The position numbers and the translations under genes are program-made. A stretch of DNA of 64,000 nucleotides, taken from assembly GCA_020912385.1 (NCBI GenBank), contig CP087220.1:434001-498000 (forward strand), given 5' to 3'. Shown here in pieces: positions 13,363-24,805 of the stretch (positions within the stretch are counted from its first letter, which is position 1; the number at the start of each line of letters is the position of its first letter). The notes under the pieces are model-generated. The model saw only the letters and a program-made list of their open reading frames with translations. It was not told where the DNA came from and ran no database searches. The DNA comes from Neofusicoccum parvum (lineage: Eukaryota; Ascomycota; Dothideomycetes; Botryosphaeriales; Botryosphaeriaceae).

Positions 13363-14206
13363 GTTCGGCAGAGCTGCAGGAGGAGGCTCAAGGAAACTGC
13401 GGACTATTCACCCCACGCCAGCTTGAGGCGTCGGACGGAATATAAAGGCCAAGGCAATGGCTGCGGGAGGAGTCGATACGGGAAACCCGAGCGGTGCTGC
13501 GCGTCTGCGGCACCGGCAGCGGAGGCATGCTGGCTGGGGTGGCACATTGGCTGGGTTGGCTATCGATAGGCAGGCGGAGGGGCGTTGGCGCTAGCGTGGC
13601 GACCTGCTGACAGGCGCAGGCGATGATCGCGGGCGGTGGTGGAGAGGGACGAGGTCGGCCAGCGCGTGCCGATCCGAAAGTGGTGGCCGCGCTCCTGGCC
13701 CCGGCCGGCTGCAAGCGCGTCGCTCCCGGCCATCGTCTTCCGTCGCTTGTGCATCCCCAGCTATCGCATTCTGTCGATAAGCCGCCCTTCTGCATCTGCA
13801 GCGGCGCCCCGGGGTCGGCAGCATGCCCAAAGAAGCCGATCGGGCGACGCTGAGGGGGGCGCCCAATGCGGAAACGCGCGACGCGCTCCCCCGTCACCGC
13901 GACGACCTTCCAGCAGCTGCCTCGCCCCTTGTGCCACGGATGACGGCACATGTCTCTGCTGCTCTGGAGCTGCAAACATGGGGGTAATCTTCCCCGAACA
14001 GCGCCAAGTCTGGCTGTTGATAGGGCGACTTTGATATCAATTCGGCCATTGTCGCGTCCTTTGCTTTACCTCGTCGACACCACCAGCCATTCCATTGAGG
14101 CCTCCACTGAAATAAACGTCCGGATCCTTGGTTTCTAGTCCTTGCGTGTTTCCTGTGCTTCAGTACTCAATTCCAAGAGAGCTCGACGCAGTCATCTCGA
14201 CCCAAC
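13363..14206. promoter_or_regulatory. Divergent promoter OXP1 / Dal5-type transporter with GATA-factor-like sites
   Basis: HGATAR-type sites, the core bound by AreA/Nit2 nitrogen regulators, are seen at 13564-13569 (palindromic with 13560-13565 on the minus strand), 13761-13766 (minus), 13775-13780 (+) and 14018-14023 (+). Five sites are about twice what chance would give in this length. A TATAAA lies at 13441-13446 on the + strand. Nitrogen-catabolite control is an inference. Confidence 0.35.
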
Positions 14207-15889
14207 ATGGCCACGGAGAAGGGACCGCTCGAAGCTTCACTTCCGAAGGAGGACGAGGCACGTGGTAGCGCGGAGGAGATCAGCGGTGCAGTGAGAGACA
14301 TCGATGTCGCCGCGCGTTTCCTCGCAACCCTGGATGACGATGTCAGAGACACTCCAATCACCCCCGAGGAAGCCCGCAAGGTCCTCTGGAAGATTGACCT
14401 CTCTATTCTCCCTATAATATGGATTTCCACCATCGTTGCCGCCGTCGACAAAGTAGTCATTTCGAATGCTGCTATCTACGGCATGAAGACTGACACGCAT
14501 CTTGTCGGAAACGAGTACGCTTGGGTCGGAAGGTACATCAGAAAGTGCTCCAATGGCCCGTCACGTCTCGCTGACAATTTTGATGCAGCATCTTCTATTT
14601 TGGATTCCTTCTTTTTGAGTACCCGACCTCGTTTCTCATCCAGCGCCTCCCAGTGGCCAAGTTCTTCTCTGCCACCGTATTGGTTTGGGCCATCATGATG
14701 TGCTGTACAGCCGCCACGCACAACTTCGCCGGCCTTGCAGCTGTTCGCTTTATCATGGGGATGGCTGAGGCGTGTTTGTTCCCGGTCTGCAACATCATAA
14801 CCGTTATGTGGTGGAAGAACCAGGAACAGCCCATTCGCATGGCCTGGTAAGACATTGCCTCGACTGAAGAAGATGGCTTGATGCTAATGCTGGAAGTTCA
14901 GCTGGATGTCTCAGTTCTCTTCGATTTTCACCGGAATCGTCAGCTACGGAATCGGAAACGCTAACACGCCTCTCGCAAGTTGGAGACTGCTTTTCCTGGT
15001 GCTCGGCTGCTTCTCTCTTCTTTGGGCCGTGGTCGTCTTCTTGTTCCTGCCAGACTCGCCGGCGCAATGCCGCTACATGACCGACCGCGAAAAGTTCATA
15101 TGCCTGCAGCGCATCAAGGACAACAATACAGGTGTGGAGAGTAAAGAGATCAAATGGTACCAGATCCGGGAGTGCTTGTGTGACCCGAAGACCTGGCTGC
15201 TTTTCATCTTTTCCATTGCTCAAAACATCCCCAACGGTGGTGTATGTGTTCCAGAATCCCACGTGCCAGCATATCTCTAACTATTGCAGCTAATCACTTT
15301 CGCCTCAATCATTGTCTCTGGTCTCGGCTACTCTACCCTGATCACAACTCTGCTCGGTATTCCAACCGGCATCATTGCCACGCTATGGGCATGGATCATG
15401 GCCTATCCCGCGGGACGCTTCAAAAATTCCCGCTGTATCATTGCGGCATCCTGCAACCTCGTAACCATGATCTGTGCCATCCTCATGTGGAAGCTCCCGC
15501 GAACCAACAAGTCCGGTCTACTTGCAGCCTACTATGTCTTCTACACATATTGGGGGCCTTACGTGATCGGGTCGTCTTTGCCGATGGCGAATACGTCCGG
15601 CCATTCCAAGAAGGTGACAATGAACGCAATCTACTTCATTGCTTATTGCACGGGAAACATCATCGGGCCGCAGGTCTTTCGCGCGAATGATGCACCGGAT
15701 TACACCCACGGATACGCCGGGCTCCTGGCGTGTTTGGTTGTGGCTATGGCTGCAATTCTCGCTTACGGGGCAATGTGTGCTTTTGAAAACAAGAGGAGAG
15801 ATAGCACTGAGGGAGAAGTGACTGAGCCTGTGGAAGCGTTTTCGGACCGCACTGATAAGGAGAAGAAGGATTTCCGTTATACCTATTAG
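14207..15889 (+). CDS. MFS transporter, allantoate permease/anion:cation symporter family (Dal5/Tna1-like)
   Basis: Exons 14207..14532, 14589..14846, 14902..15241 and 15290..15889 give 507 residues. Introns are 48-56 bases and all phases agree; the last uses the GTATGT donor at 15242. The N-terminal cytosolic part is followed by KVLWKIDLSILPIIW, the usual first-helix entry of Dal5-type carriers, then VGSIFYFGFLLFEYPTSFLI and LPDSPAQCRYMTDREK before the central loop. About 12 hydrophobic segments can be picked out. Members move allantoate, ureidosuccinate, nicotinate, pantothenate or dipeptides across the plasma membrane with protons. Substrate here is unknown; the divergent 5-oxoprolinase suggests a pyroglutamate-like or other nitrogenous anion (inference). 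Confidence 0.88.
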
Positions 15890-16003
15890 GTGTTGAAAGT
15901 GTACGCACGCTTGGCGGATCAATGGCGTAAGTATCAGATTGAATTCGAGGCGTTAGAGATCAACATGCAATATCATGTATTCAAACAACCCCGTGATCCC
16001 GCT

Positions 16004-17358
16004 CTACAGCTTCACGTTGCTGTTCTCCCTCAATCTACGTCCCCTCCAGCCCGTCATATCGTTTAGCTCTCTTTCCGGATCCATGTGGGCAAGGTTCTTG
16101 CCCTCCAGCTTCTCGCCTGCCCTCCATCTCCAGTTCTTAGCGATCTCCGGATCCAGCTTTCCCTCCAGGAAGTCAGCCACGTATTTGCCCATGACTGGGA
16201 GAAACTTGAACGAATGAGCTGTTCAACACCGTTAGCGAGTCTCTCCTGGGAAGGCTGACTACAACGGAACTCACCGGATCCACCACAAGCCAAGTACAGC
16301 CCTTCATATTTCGGGTGCTTATCGACAAGCCAATGCCTGTCTTCCGTATCCGCATCCCAACACAACCGCGTAAAACAGAATGGCCGATCCGCCAACTCCG
16401 GAAACACCCTCCGTAGATTCTGCCTCATCTCCGCCTCAATCTCCAACGGCAGGTCGTCCTCAGGATGCTCCCGGAACGTCCTCGGCACCGACGTCGTAAT
16501 TCCATCCTTCGTCGTCTGCGTGTTCGTCAAAAACTGGCTATGGGCCAGCTTAAACACGCCTCCGACCACGGGCGGAAAGAAATACCCCAGCTCCAGGTTA
16601 TCCATCACAGGCATCCCCTCATACCTCTTCACCTCCTCCGGCGTCAGCTGAATATGCGCGACGCTATGGCCCTTCGCCGTCAACTGGCCCTCCAAATCCA
16701 CCAGCACGCCACTCCACGCCCCCGCCGCCAACACGACCCGCTCCGCCCGATGCTCCGTCCCATCCGCCGCCACCACGCCGCGCACCCTCCCGCCCTCAAC
16801 CAGCAACCGCGCCATCGTCCCCTCCTCCCCACTCACATACCGCACGCCCATCCGCCCCGCCGCCTCCGCCATCCGCCTTACCGCCTCGCCGCTATCCGCC
16901 CAGCCAGCCGCCGGATTCCAAACACACGCATTCCAGCCGTCCAGCGCACCCGTCACGACGGGCCACCGCCGCCGCACCTCCTCCGCGCCGTCCAGCCGCT
17001 CGACGCCGCGCATGCCCAGCGCGGCCGCCACGGCGACGCTGCCCTCGACGAACGGCACGCTGCGCTCCCGCGCCGCCAGCACCCAGCCGGGCACGTGGTA
17101 CAGGCCGGCGTACAGCGGGTCGGCGCGCCACGCGGCGATGGCGTCGAGCCCGAGCTGCGCGTACAGCGGCGTGTTGTAGTCGGCGCGGATGATCTTGGAG
17201 ATGTCGGTTGACGCGGCGGAGGGCGAGGGCGCCGGGGAGGGGTCGAGGAGCGTGATGGAGGTGTGGCCGCGCGAGGCGAGGTGGTAGGCCGTGGAGAGGC
17301 CGAAGGCGCCGGCGCCGATGATGAGGGTGTGGGTGTGGGGGGTTGAGGGGGCGGGCAT
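16004..17358 (-). CDS. FAD-dependent amine oxidase (fructosyl-amino-acid / pipecolate / saccharopine oxidase family)
   Basis: Exons 17358..16275 and 16218..16004 give 432 residues; the 56-base intron joins CGGSG to AHSFKFLPVMGKY, a conserved GGSG-x-HSFK block of the family. The Rossmann motif GAGAFG is at residues 15-20, followed by STDISKIIRADY, typical of the fungal branch. RLCWDADTED holds Cys332, at the place where monomeric sarcosine oxidase attaches FAD covalently. The enzymes oxidise secondary amines such as fructosyl amino acids, pipecolate or saccharopine and release H2O2. The C terminus NVKL resembles a weak peroxisomal PTS1. Exact substrate cannot be told from sequence. It is tail-to-tail with the Dal5-type transporter, stops 115 bases apart. 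Confidence 0.88.
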
Positions 17359-18615
17359 GGTGGGTGGGGTGTTTGTGGTTTTTCTAGAGGGGAAGACTGA
17401 GGTGGGGAGGGAGGTTGAGTGTTTGGGAGGCGTTTTCCGGGGCTGGAGGTGATGTTTATGGCATGGCGGCGGGAATGAAGGTGTAGAGCTTGCCGTTATA
17501 TTGAGCTTCTTGTTGGCAGTCGAATGGGCTGAGAATCGGGCGGTTGCAGAGATAGGCCAGCGGCAGCGTTGCAGGGGTAGCTCGGTGGTTCGGGATGATC
17601 TGGAAGGACCGAGATCGGCTCAGAGGTCTGCATCGTGCATTGGAAACTGACGTCGGGGGTCTGGAAGAAGTGTATGTAGATCTGCTGGTGCATTGCGGGG
17701 GCAGGAAGCCTCGAATCGCCTGTCACGGACCTGTTCGGCTGCGGAAAGCTAGCGTGAAGAGAGCAAGGCTTCTGACGGGAACACCAGGCTAGATGAAGGC
17801 GAGTTGGTACCTTCGTCTTCATAGCTCTGGCACATGGCATTAGGGCATTTGGATCTAGACGGATGCGTCATCTCCCGCATGGATATGCTTGTTTTTGAGC
17901 TTGGCTGCTGCACCCATCTGTGGTTAGCGAGAAGCCCGCGCACGCATATGTTGACAAGCCTGCATGAGCAAGCGTCTTGGCAATAGACCACGGCTTGCAC
18001 AAAAGATTCATGTCGATGGCACGGAGATACTTTTTCCCTGAGACCAGATATTGCTTTGTATCAAAACCCAGAAAATGGCTCTGCTCGGTCAAATGATAGC
18101 GTCAGCTGAAACCCAAACACTGCCAGACTCATGCCACTTCTCCTTGAGCAACTGTCGATGTACTGAGTCGTAAACAAAGCTCACATCGACCCTCGCTGGA
18201 TAGTTCTGGGAAGTGATGTCTCCTCTGATGCTGGCAAAGGCTTGTTAATGACAAACAGCCGTGAATCTTGAATGAGGGGGCCGTAAAGTCGACTGTTCCT
18301 GCTCATGGCGTTACGGGGAAGAAGAAAGCTTAGACGCAGACGTCAGTTGACAGCCAATAGGAATGCCGGCGATCAGCCAAGCTCGCTCGCTGTAGTCATG
18401 TCTCACGTCGATTGCAGCATCTGGGGGGGCTTTTCGAGGGATCGGTATCGGGCCTAATTGCCTCGTGGTAAAAATGTGGGGCCTGGGGGACGTGACGTGG
18501 TTTAGCGATGCGGCGTAGCAGTCGGATGATTAAGAGATTCAAGACGCTCAGTCCACCCCAGGGGCCTCGGCCACCACCACTTTTCAATCTCGCAATTGAC
18601 AAAGAGACGAGCAGC
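17359..18615. other. Divergent intergenic region, oxidase / methyltransferase
   Basis: 1.26 kb with no coding character that I can support. It holds the promoters of both flanking genes. No repeat stands out. Confidence 0.5.
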
Positions 18616-19862
18616 ATGGCGCTCCAGACAGATCCCAATGCCCTGGTCCTCGAGGTTGACGTAAGTAGCTGCACTCCTGCCGGTCCACGCGCCCTGTGAG
18701 CGTTCGGCCCTTGTCTCACCGCTCAGCAGGACGGAGTTAGCGACGCCGACTCGGCTTTCTGCAGCCAGTCAAGCACCTCCACTTCGGTGACGTCGAGCGT
18801 CTTCAACTACAAGTACGAAAACGGCAGACGCTACCATGGCTTCCGCGAAGGCAACTACTTTCTGCCCAACGACGAAAAGGAGCAGGACCGCTTGGATTTG
18901 TTCCACCACATCTCCACCCTGGTGCTCGATGGTGCGTGCAAGCGTCCTCCCACATGCGCATGTGCCGCTGCATGTAGTGACTTGGCAGGCTGTAGGGAAG
19001 CTCTTCAACGCGCCGCTCGAGAACAGCAGGCTGCAGCGGGCACTGGACATCGGGACCGGGACGGGCATCTGGGCCGTGGATTTCGCCGACGATTATCCCG
19101 AGTGCGAGGTCGTGGGGACGGACCTGAGTCCCATCCAGCCGTCGTGGGTGCCGCCAAACTGCCGCTTCCTGGTTGACGACGTGGAGGCCGAGTGGGCCGA
19201 GTCGAAGCCCTACGACTTCATCCACATCCGCACCTTGAGCGGGTCTATTACGGACTGGCCGCGCCTGTTCCAGCAAGCGTACAACAATCTCAGTCCGGGC
19301 GGATGGATCGAGATGCAGGAGTTTGAGGTCCGCTACGGCTGTGACGACGACTCCTATCCCGCCAAAGCGCCGAATGTGCACAACTACATGAAATTGCTAC
19401 GCGAGGTAAGACGACGCAACTTCATAATCAGGACGCACCAGCTAACTACTCGCCGGAACAGTCCAGCGAAAAGTTTGGAAAGAGGATGGATATTGCTCGT
19501 GACCAGCAGCAGTGGATCAAGGATGCTGGGTTCATCAATGTCAAAGAGGACCTGTATAAGGTAATTTCGGAATTGTGTACCGAGACGACCTCTACAGAAC
19601 TAATGGACTGATGAAAATTTAGGCACCACTGTCTCCCTGGGCAAAGGGAAGGAGGCTCAAAGAGATTGGGAAGTACAACTTGATCCACGTTCTTGACGCG
19701 ATCGAGGCGTATAGCATCGCCCTGTTTACACGCGTGCTTAACTACAGCGCGGAAGAGGTGCAGGTGATGCTGGCCAAGATGAGAGAGGAGTACAAGAATC
19801 CCGAGCTCCACATTTACTGGATCTACCACGTCACTTACGGACAAAAACCGGAGGATGCTTGA
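18616..19862 (+). CDS. LaeA-like class I SAM-dependent methyltransferase
   Basis: Exons 18616..18660, 18727..18931, 18996..19405, 19462..19560 and 19623..19862 give 332 residues. The first exon is 45 bases and its acceptor is a tandem CAGCAG, so one Gln can be included or skipped. The second intron ends at TAG (18995), which yields [10 protein letters not shown], the conserved family join. The SAM-binding motif [16 protein letters not shown] starts at about residue 100, followed by [11 protein letters not shown] and FIHIRTL. A motif typical of this fungal group, [20 protein letters not shown], lies at about 34-53. These proteins act on small molecules or as LaeA-type regulators of secondary metabolism; which applies here is not shown. 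No polyketide or peptide synthase gene lies nearby. Confidence 0.87.
18721..18730 (+). other. Tandem NAGNAG splice acceptor
   Basis: CAGCAG at 18724-18729 ends the first intron of the methyltransferase. Both AGs keep the frame and differ by one Gln codon. Confidence 0.55.
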
Positions 19863-20996
19863 GTCCCTGGAGGACTTTCCTATGCGAGCATAGCGTCTGG
19901 AAAAAAAGACTGGGAAACAAAAGAATTGCGTTGATAGTCATCGACAGCCTGCTTTGTGTAAGCATTTTGCGCCGAATCAGTTGCGGTAAATTGAGGATTA
20001 ACCACCTTGCTGGGCGCTTCAGTTCGCCATGCCCGTTGCACATGCAGAAAAGACAGCGACAAAACCTCCAAGAGTGGATGTCAAAAAGAAAATCCATCCC
20101 AGGAGATTAACGGGAGTTGCACGTAGCCACGGGGCTGCCTCCGAAACCTGCCTTTTTTGGTAAGCACTCGCTAGATTCGGGACTCGTGCCGATAGCCGCA
20201 ACGCCGATGACATCGAGGCCCGATAACTACGGAGGCTTAAGGTCTTCTGAAGCTAAGAGCAAAGATCGGTCTCTATTGGAAATCATCGAAACCATCCGTC
20301 CCAACCCTACGTAGCTTGGATTTAATTCCTTCCTTTCCTTGCCAGGGACGTAGAAGAACGCCATTTGCCAATCCAAAATCCGTCTAATCCCCGAAAAATC
20401 CAGTTTGATCCTCGCTGAAATATCCAAGCTCCTACTTCACCCCACAACGCAAAGTGTCAAAGACGTGTTCGAACGGAATCTTCAGCGTTCTGAAAGCGGG
20501 CCGCATCGCCAACAGCCCTTCCAAACTCCTCCCCACCCCAATCCCACTCCGCCCTCAACACAACCATGATCCACCCCCTCCCTCTGCTCCTCCCTCTGCT
20601 CCTCCAACCCCAACGCAGCGCTGAAAAGACAACCAACCCGTATCCCTCGCCATCACGCATGTTGCTCGGAACCGCTCCATCGCCTCCCCCAGCGCGTTGC
20701 CCCATCCCCTAACCCCGCACCGACATCGTGCCTCAGGTGACGGCGTAGCGGTGGCGCCGCCCCATGGTAGATGGGCGAAGACCTTGTAGTGAATGGACGG
20801 GAGGCTGTGGGGATAACGATGAAGATGTGTTTGTGCAGCCAGGGGTCCTTGCGGCAGCGGAGATGTGTATATGGCGAAGGCTTGGTCGATGGGGTCGGAC
20901 GTGGGGGAAGAGGTTTCTGGATGCGACCGTCGAGGGCTTTGTGGACGGAAGCTGGCTCGATCTTTCGGAGGAGCGGGTCGGCGTCTACGCCTTCGG
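19863..20996. other. Intergenic, convergent 3' flanks
   Basis: 1.1 kb between the methyltransferase stop and the stop of the minus-strand acidic-tailed gene. The open frames here are short or compositional. I see no gene or repeat. Confidence 0.45.
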
Positions 20997-21608
20997 CTAC
21001 GTATGTGCCGGCGCAGGGGATGTCGCATTCAAAGCGTTTCTTTGGACGCCGTCTCCACCTTCATTCTCTTCGTTGTCTTCGTCGCCGTCGTCTTCCTCGT
21101 CTTCCTCGTCTTCCTCGCCATTGCCACCCGTAATGCGGTAGCCCGCCTTCACCTCAGCCCAATCCTCATTGGCAATCTGGAGATTGGCAACGGCCAGGCC
21201 GGCATCTCTGGCCCGGACGAGGACAGAGTCCACGCGGCAACGCAGGTTTTCGTCGTCCAATGCCACCAGCAGCACTCCTTTGGTCTTCCAATCGCGGTCA
21301 ACGGCGACGAGGAAATAGAAGGGGTCGAAAGCCAGCGGCTCAGGTAGCGCGACGTGGTTGTCGAAAACGGCGCGCAGTGGCTGCCCGACGAACCGCGCCT
21401 GCGGCTGAGCGATGCGCACAACGCTGCCCGGGTCAGAGCCGCACTCGATGTTCTCCTGCTCGCACGTCTGCTGTAGCTGGTCGAGCTCGGCGTCAGAGAG
21501 GTCGACCAGAGTGTACAGCGCCACATGGAGCAGATCGAGCGATTGGTTGTGGTAGCGTGCGACCGAAGGCGCGGTCCGGGGCAAACTGAGATCAGAAGTG
21601 GTGGACAT
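20997..21608 (-). CDS. Small protein with acidic tail, possibly DUF6924-like
   Basis: A single-exon 203-residue protein (ATG 21608, TAG 20997). A compact domain of about 150 residues contains LPEPLAFDPFYFLVAVDRDW, VLLVALDDE and, near its end, LAVANLQIANEDWAEVK. That last segment resembles the SLANMDFEEFA-like block I recall from DUF6924, so membership is possible but not certain. The C terminus is a highly acidic repeat of Glu/Asp (EEDEEDEEDDGDEDNEENEG) encoded by a CTCGTCTTC-type tandem array on the + strand at about 21085-21120. Function is unknown. The long + strand open frame opposite this gene is a shadow. Confidence 0.6.
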   Translation of the reverse strand: MSTTSDLSLPRTAPSVARYHNQSLDLLHVALYTLVDLSDAELDQLQQTCEQENIECGSDPGSVVRIAQPQARFVGQPLRAVFDNHVALPEPLAFDPFYFLVAVDRDWKTKGVLLVALDDENLRCRVDSVLVRARDAGLAVANLQIANEDWAEVKAGYRITGGNGEEDEEDEEDDGDEDNEENEGGDGVQRNALNATSPAPAHT

Positions 21609-23310
21609 TGTGAGAGTGTGGTTTGTTGAAAGTGTACGGTCGGGGTGAGTTGAGTGGTGTATATATATGACGTTGGTTGGATGGTTGCCTGGAGGGCCGC
21701 ACTACGGCACAGTACGTGGGGGCCAACTCTATCTTATTAGTCAAAATCCGTCTCTGTCCGGAGCTTATAGTATGTAAAGCAGCTGCAAAACTAGTCCATT
21801 CCCCATGATCCTGTGCGTTAGATTGCATTGCCTCATGGATGGTTCTCTGTCTGCTGCAACACCTCGACTGGCACCATGCTCCACAATTTTGCCTTCAAGA
21901 ACAAGAGTCGGGGCCACGGCACAGTTTCCTGAAACTAAGAGAACCTGGACGCTGAATTCATGCACTTCATCCTGCAGAGCAAGGTGTTTATTTCAGCTCC
22001 ATGTTGAGGAAGCATTGCAACTCCTGGCGGTGCCGGTTTGAAGGCGAGGGATTACCTTCCGCTCAAGGAAGCTCACGATCAATTCCAAGGCTTACTTACT
22101 AGTGCCCATTCATGCAAGTAGCAACAGAAGTGGTTTAGTGCGCAACGGTCACCACTGAGTGTTGACGTGATGTCTGATCAAACTTCGATTTGACAGGATG
22201 TGCAGAAGTTTGGAAGGATGTTGTCAAAGGATGCATAGTCTTTCGAGGGTTGAATCTTACATGTGAGAGAACCGTAGTGAAACTGCGCAACAGTGAAAAA
22301 TGACACTGCCGTCGGACGGAAAAGCAGACAAACTCAATTTTGCAGTCCCGTCCCACACCAAATCTCCTTCTTAAAGGCGTCACGAGGCCGCGTTCACCTG
22401 CAAGTAAATACGAGGCCTCTTTCAGAACCCGGAATGATCTGCAGGCCCGGCCAGACCTCGTCCCGTCAATGCGGCGGGCGCATCCGCCGGCATGCTGCCG
22501 TTGAAACGGGCGTCCTCTAGCGTGGTTGGGATCTGCCCAATCCTTGCTATCGTAACCACTTGCGGCAACACACGCTCGAGATCCCGCTTCTGCTGACCAT
22601 CTGCACACGAGTTGCTGATTCAGGCAGGTATGCGTGGGTTTCCGGGCTCTCAGAGTTGCCCCTGGCTTATCGCTGATCCGTTTCAGACAAAAACGTGCAC
22701 TACTATGCTCCCAAGAAGGTTGCGGGTTTGCCGTGCCGCTTACCGCAGCCATCACTAGAGCTATTCCTGAGACGTAAGTGGCGGCATAAGATCAGGCGGT
22801 CCTCCCTCGTACCCGCGTCAAGCGCCGTTTTTGGATAGACCACAGGCGTTTTAGTGCAACCAATGGGCTATCGCGGAGAATACAAGAAGCCCAGGCGGAG
22901 CTGCCCAACCAACGTGATAGGCTCAAATACACAAACTTCGCGGCCTCCACGTACGAGAGTCGATAAACCCCTGAATTCTCCACCAAAAGAAAAGAGACAA
23001 AAATCACGCTACTGTTCAGCTTCACCATCCTTCTAAGTTAGTCTTTGGGAATCGCTATACCACTTCGGGTTTGACGGGCCTCCAGCAAACAGAGCGAGAC
23101 CACGATGACACGCAAGCCATCACTGCTCAGCACATGCGGCACAGTGGAAATCGATAACCCGCGGAGGGCCTGATTTCTGATATCTAAAGAGCTCTCCTGC
23201 GAGGGATATTGGGCAGCGGAAGTCGAGCATCTCGGAATTCTTTCCTATTAAAATGTAGCCTCTCTCCCCCCTCAATCGGAACTTAAAATTCATCATTCTC
23301 TTGACAAACT
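21609..23310. other. Intergenic 1.7 kb
   Basis: I find no coding segment that I can defend; the 206-codon minus-strand frame at 22135-22755 lacks any motif and has a random-looking composition. The part just before 23311 serves as the promoter of the rhodopsin-like gene. Confidence 0.45.
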
Positions 23311-24805
23311 ATGCCTGGTGGTGTAGTCGCTCCGCCAGCATTGGTCGCGGCTTGGCAGACTGATGCCTATCCTCATGGCATCCGTGCTGGCCGTTCTCTT
23401 ACAATTATAAGTCTTATTTTTACGTCCATCGCCCTTGTCATTGTTTTCGCTAGACTGTACGACCGTGTACTCGTTAGGCATAATGCCGGGCTGGATGATG
23501 CTCTGGTAGTGGCAGCTCTTGTACGTTCTACGCTCTGATTGCAAGCATCGCGGAGATCACTGACCAGGAAAGTTCCCGATGGTTGGCCTCTGCATTTGCA
23601 CCATTCTCTGTAAGCAACCATTCTCAAGGAGCGTTAGCATCTCTAACAGTTGCTCCAAGCAGAGTATTCTTACGGGTTTGACCGTCACACGTGGGATCTG
23701 ACTCCGGAGATCATCGCGCCGAGCAGAAAAGTAAGCCCAGTTTCCACGTCCACGCAAGCACAATCCCCCGTTAACCAACGAAATCTAGCTCGTCCTCGCG
23801 ATATCCGTTCTCTCCCTCTCCACCTGCGGCCTGATCAAGATCTCCATCCTCCTCTTCTACCGGCGGATCGGGGACGTCAAGCCCTGGTTCCGGACGACCA
23901 TCAACATCAACATCGCCTTCATAGCCGGGTACACACTAGCCTTCAGCCTCGCCATCCCCCTCGAGTGCACGCCCACCAGCGCATACTGGAACAAAGCCAA
24001 CCCGCTCTGGACCGCGACGCACACGTACCACTGCATCAACGAGGGCGCCAAACAAGTCAGCGCCGGCGCCCTGAGCGCCCTGCAGGACCTGATCGCCTGC
24101 GTGCTGCCCATGGCGCTGTTCTGGGACCTGCGGATCTCGAAGCGGTCGAAGCTCGCGCTCTGCTTCGTCTTCGGCCTCGGCCTCTTGTGAGTCTACAACC
24201 CGCCCACGAGGAAACGCTGGTGTCTGACAGGCAGCGCCGGAAAGCACCTGCGCGTGCGGCATCATGCGGACCGTCAAGCTGCACTTCGTCTTCTTCGAGA
24301 CCTACGACGTCACCTGGGCCGCGCGATGGGTCTTCGCGCTGACGCTCGTCGAGGCGTGTCTGGGCGCCATCTGCGCGTCCGTCCCCGCGCTCAAGAACAG
24401 TTTTCAACGCCTGCTGCGCGTCGTTGTTGATCCGTTCGTGCTTGGTGGCAGCAGTGAGAGTCTGCAGACTTGGCACCGGACGGATGAGCAGAGAGACCAA
24501 GAAGAAAGTGGTAGCAAGGCTGTGCGCAGGAGGAGCAAGAATCCGTTCTTCTTCGAGGCTTCGGAACGGGAACTGGTGAATCGACAAAACATTGGTGCCG
24601 GTGGGTCTCCTTGGGTTTTGTTCTACCATGCCGAATTGTGCTGATGATCGCGTTTGTAGATTATGTGCGGTCGCAGGACCGGACGCGAAAGGACTCCGTG
24701 TCAAGCTTGACGGAAATTGAATTGGAGTTGTGCCGAACCCCAACTAAGACCGCACCAAGAGTGGTTGATCGAGGTGGGGAGGATATTATTGAAGAGGCAC
24801 AATAG
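23311..24805 (+). CDS. Seven-helix rhodopsin-domain (Pth11/SAT4-type) integral membrane protein
   Basis: Six exons, 23311..23520, 23573..23609, 23660..23730, 23789..24186, 24245..24600 and 24660..24805, give 405 residues with matching phases. Three introns were ended at the second or third AG after a CTRAC branch point, because only those acceptors keep the frame and rebuild helix 2 (DDALVVAALFPMVGLCICTI) and the LFTCACGIMRTVKLHF segment. Family marks are YGFDRHTWD, LIKISILLFYRRI, a long loop with YWNKANP and a Cys, and VRT-x-x-LHFVFFETYDVTW before the last helix (CLGAICASVPALK). A polar cytosolic tail follows. Relatives include Pth11-like receptors and many proteins of unknown function. The 37-base second exon is unusually short. 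Confidence 0.82.

Noticed and set aside
22135..22755. 206-codon minus-strand open frame
   Set aside because: No motif, no domain-like pattern, random-looking composition and no support from neighbouring splice signals.
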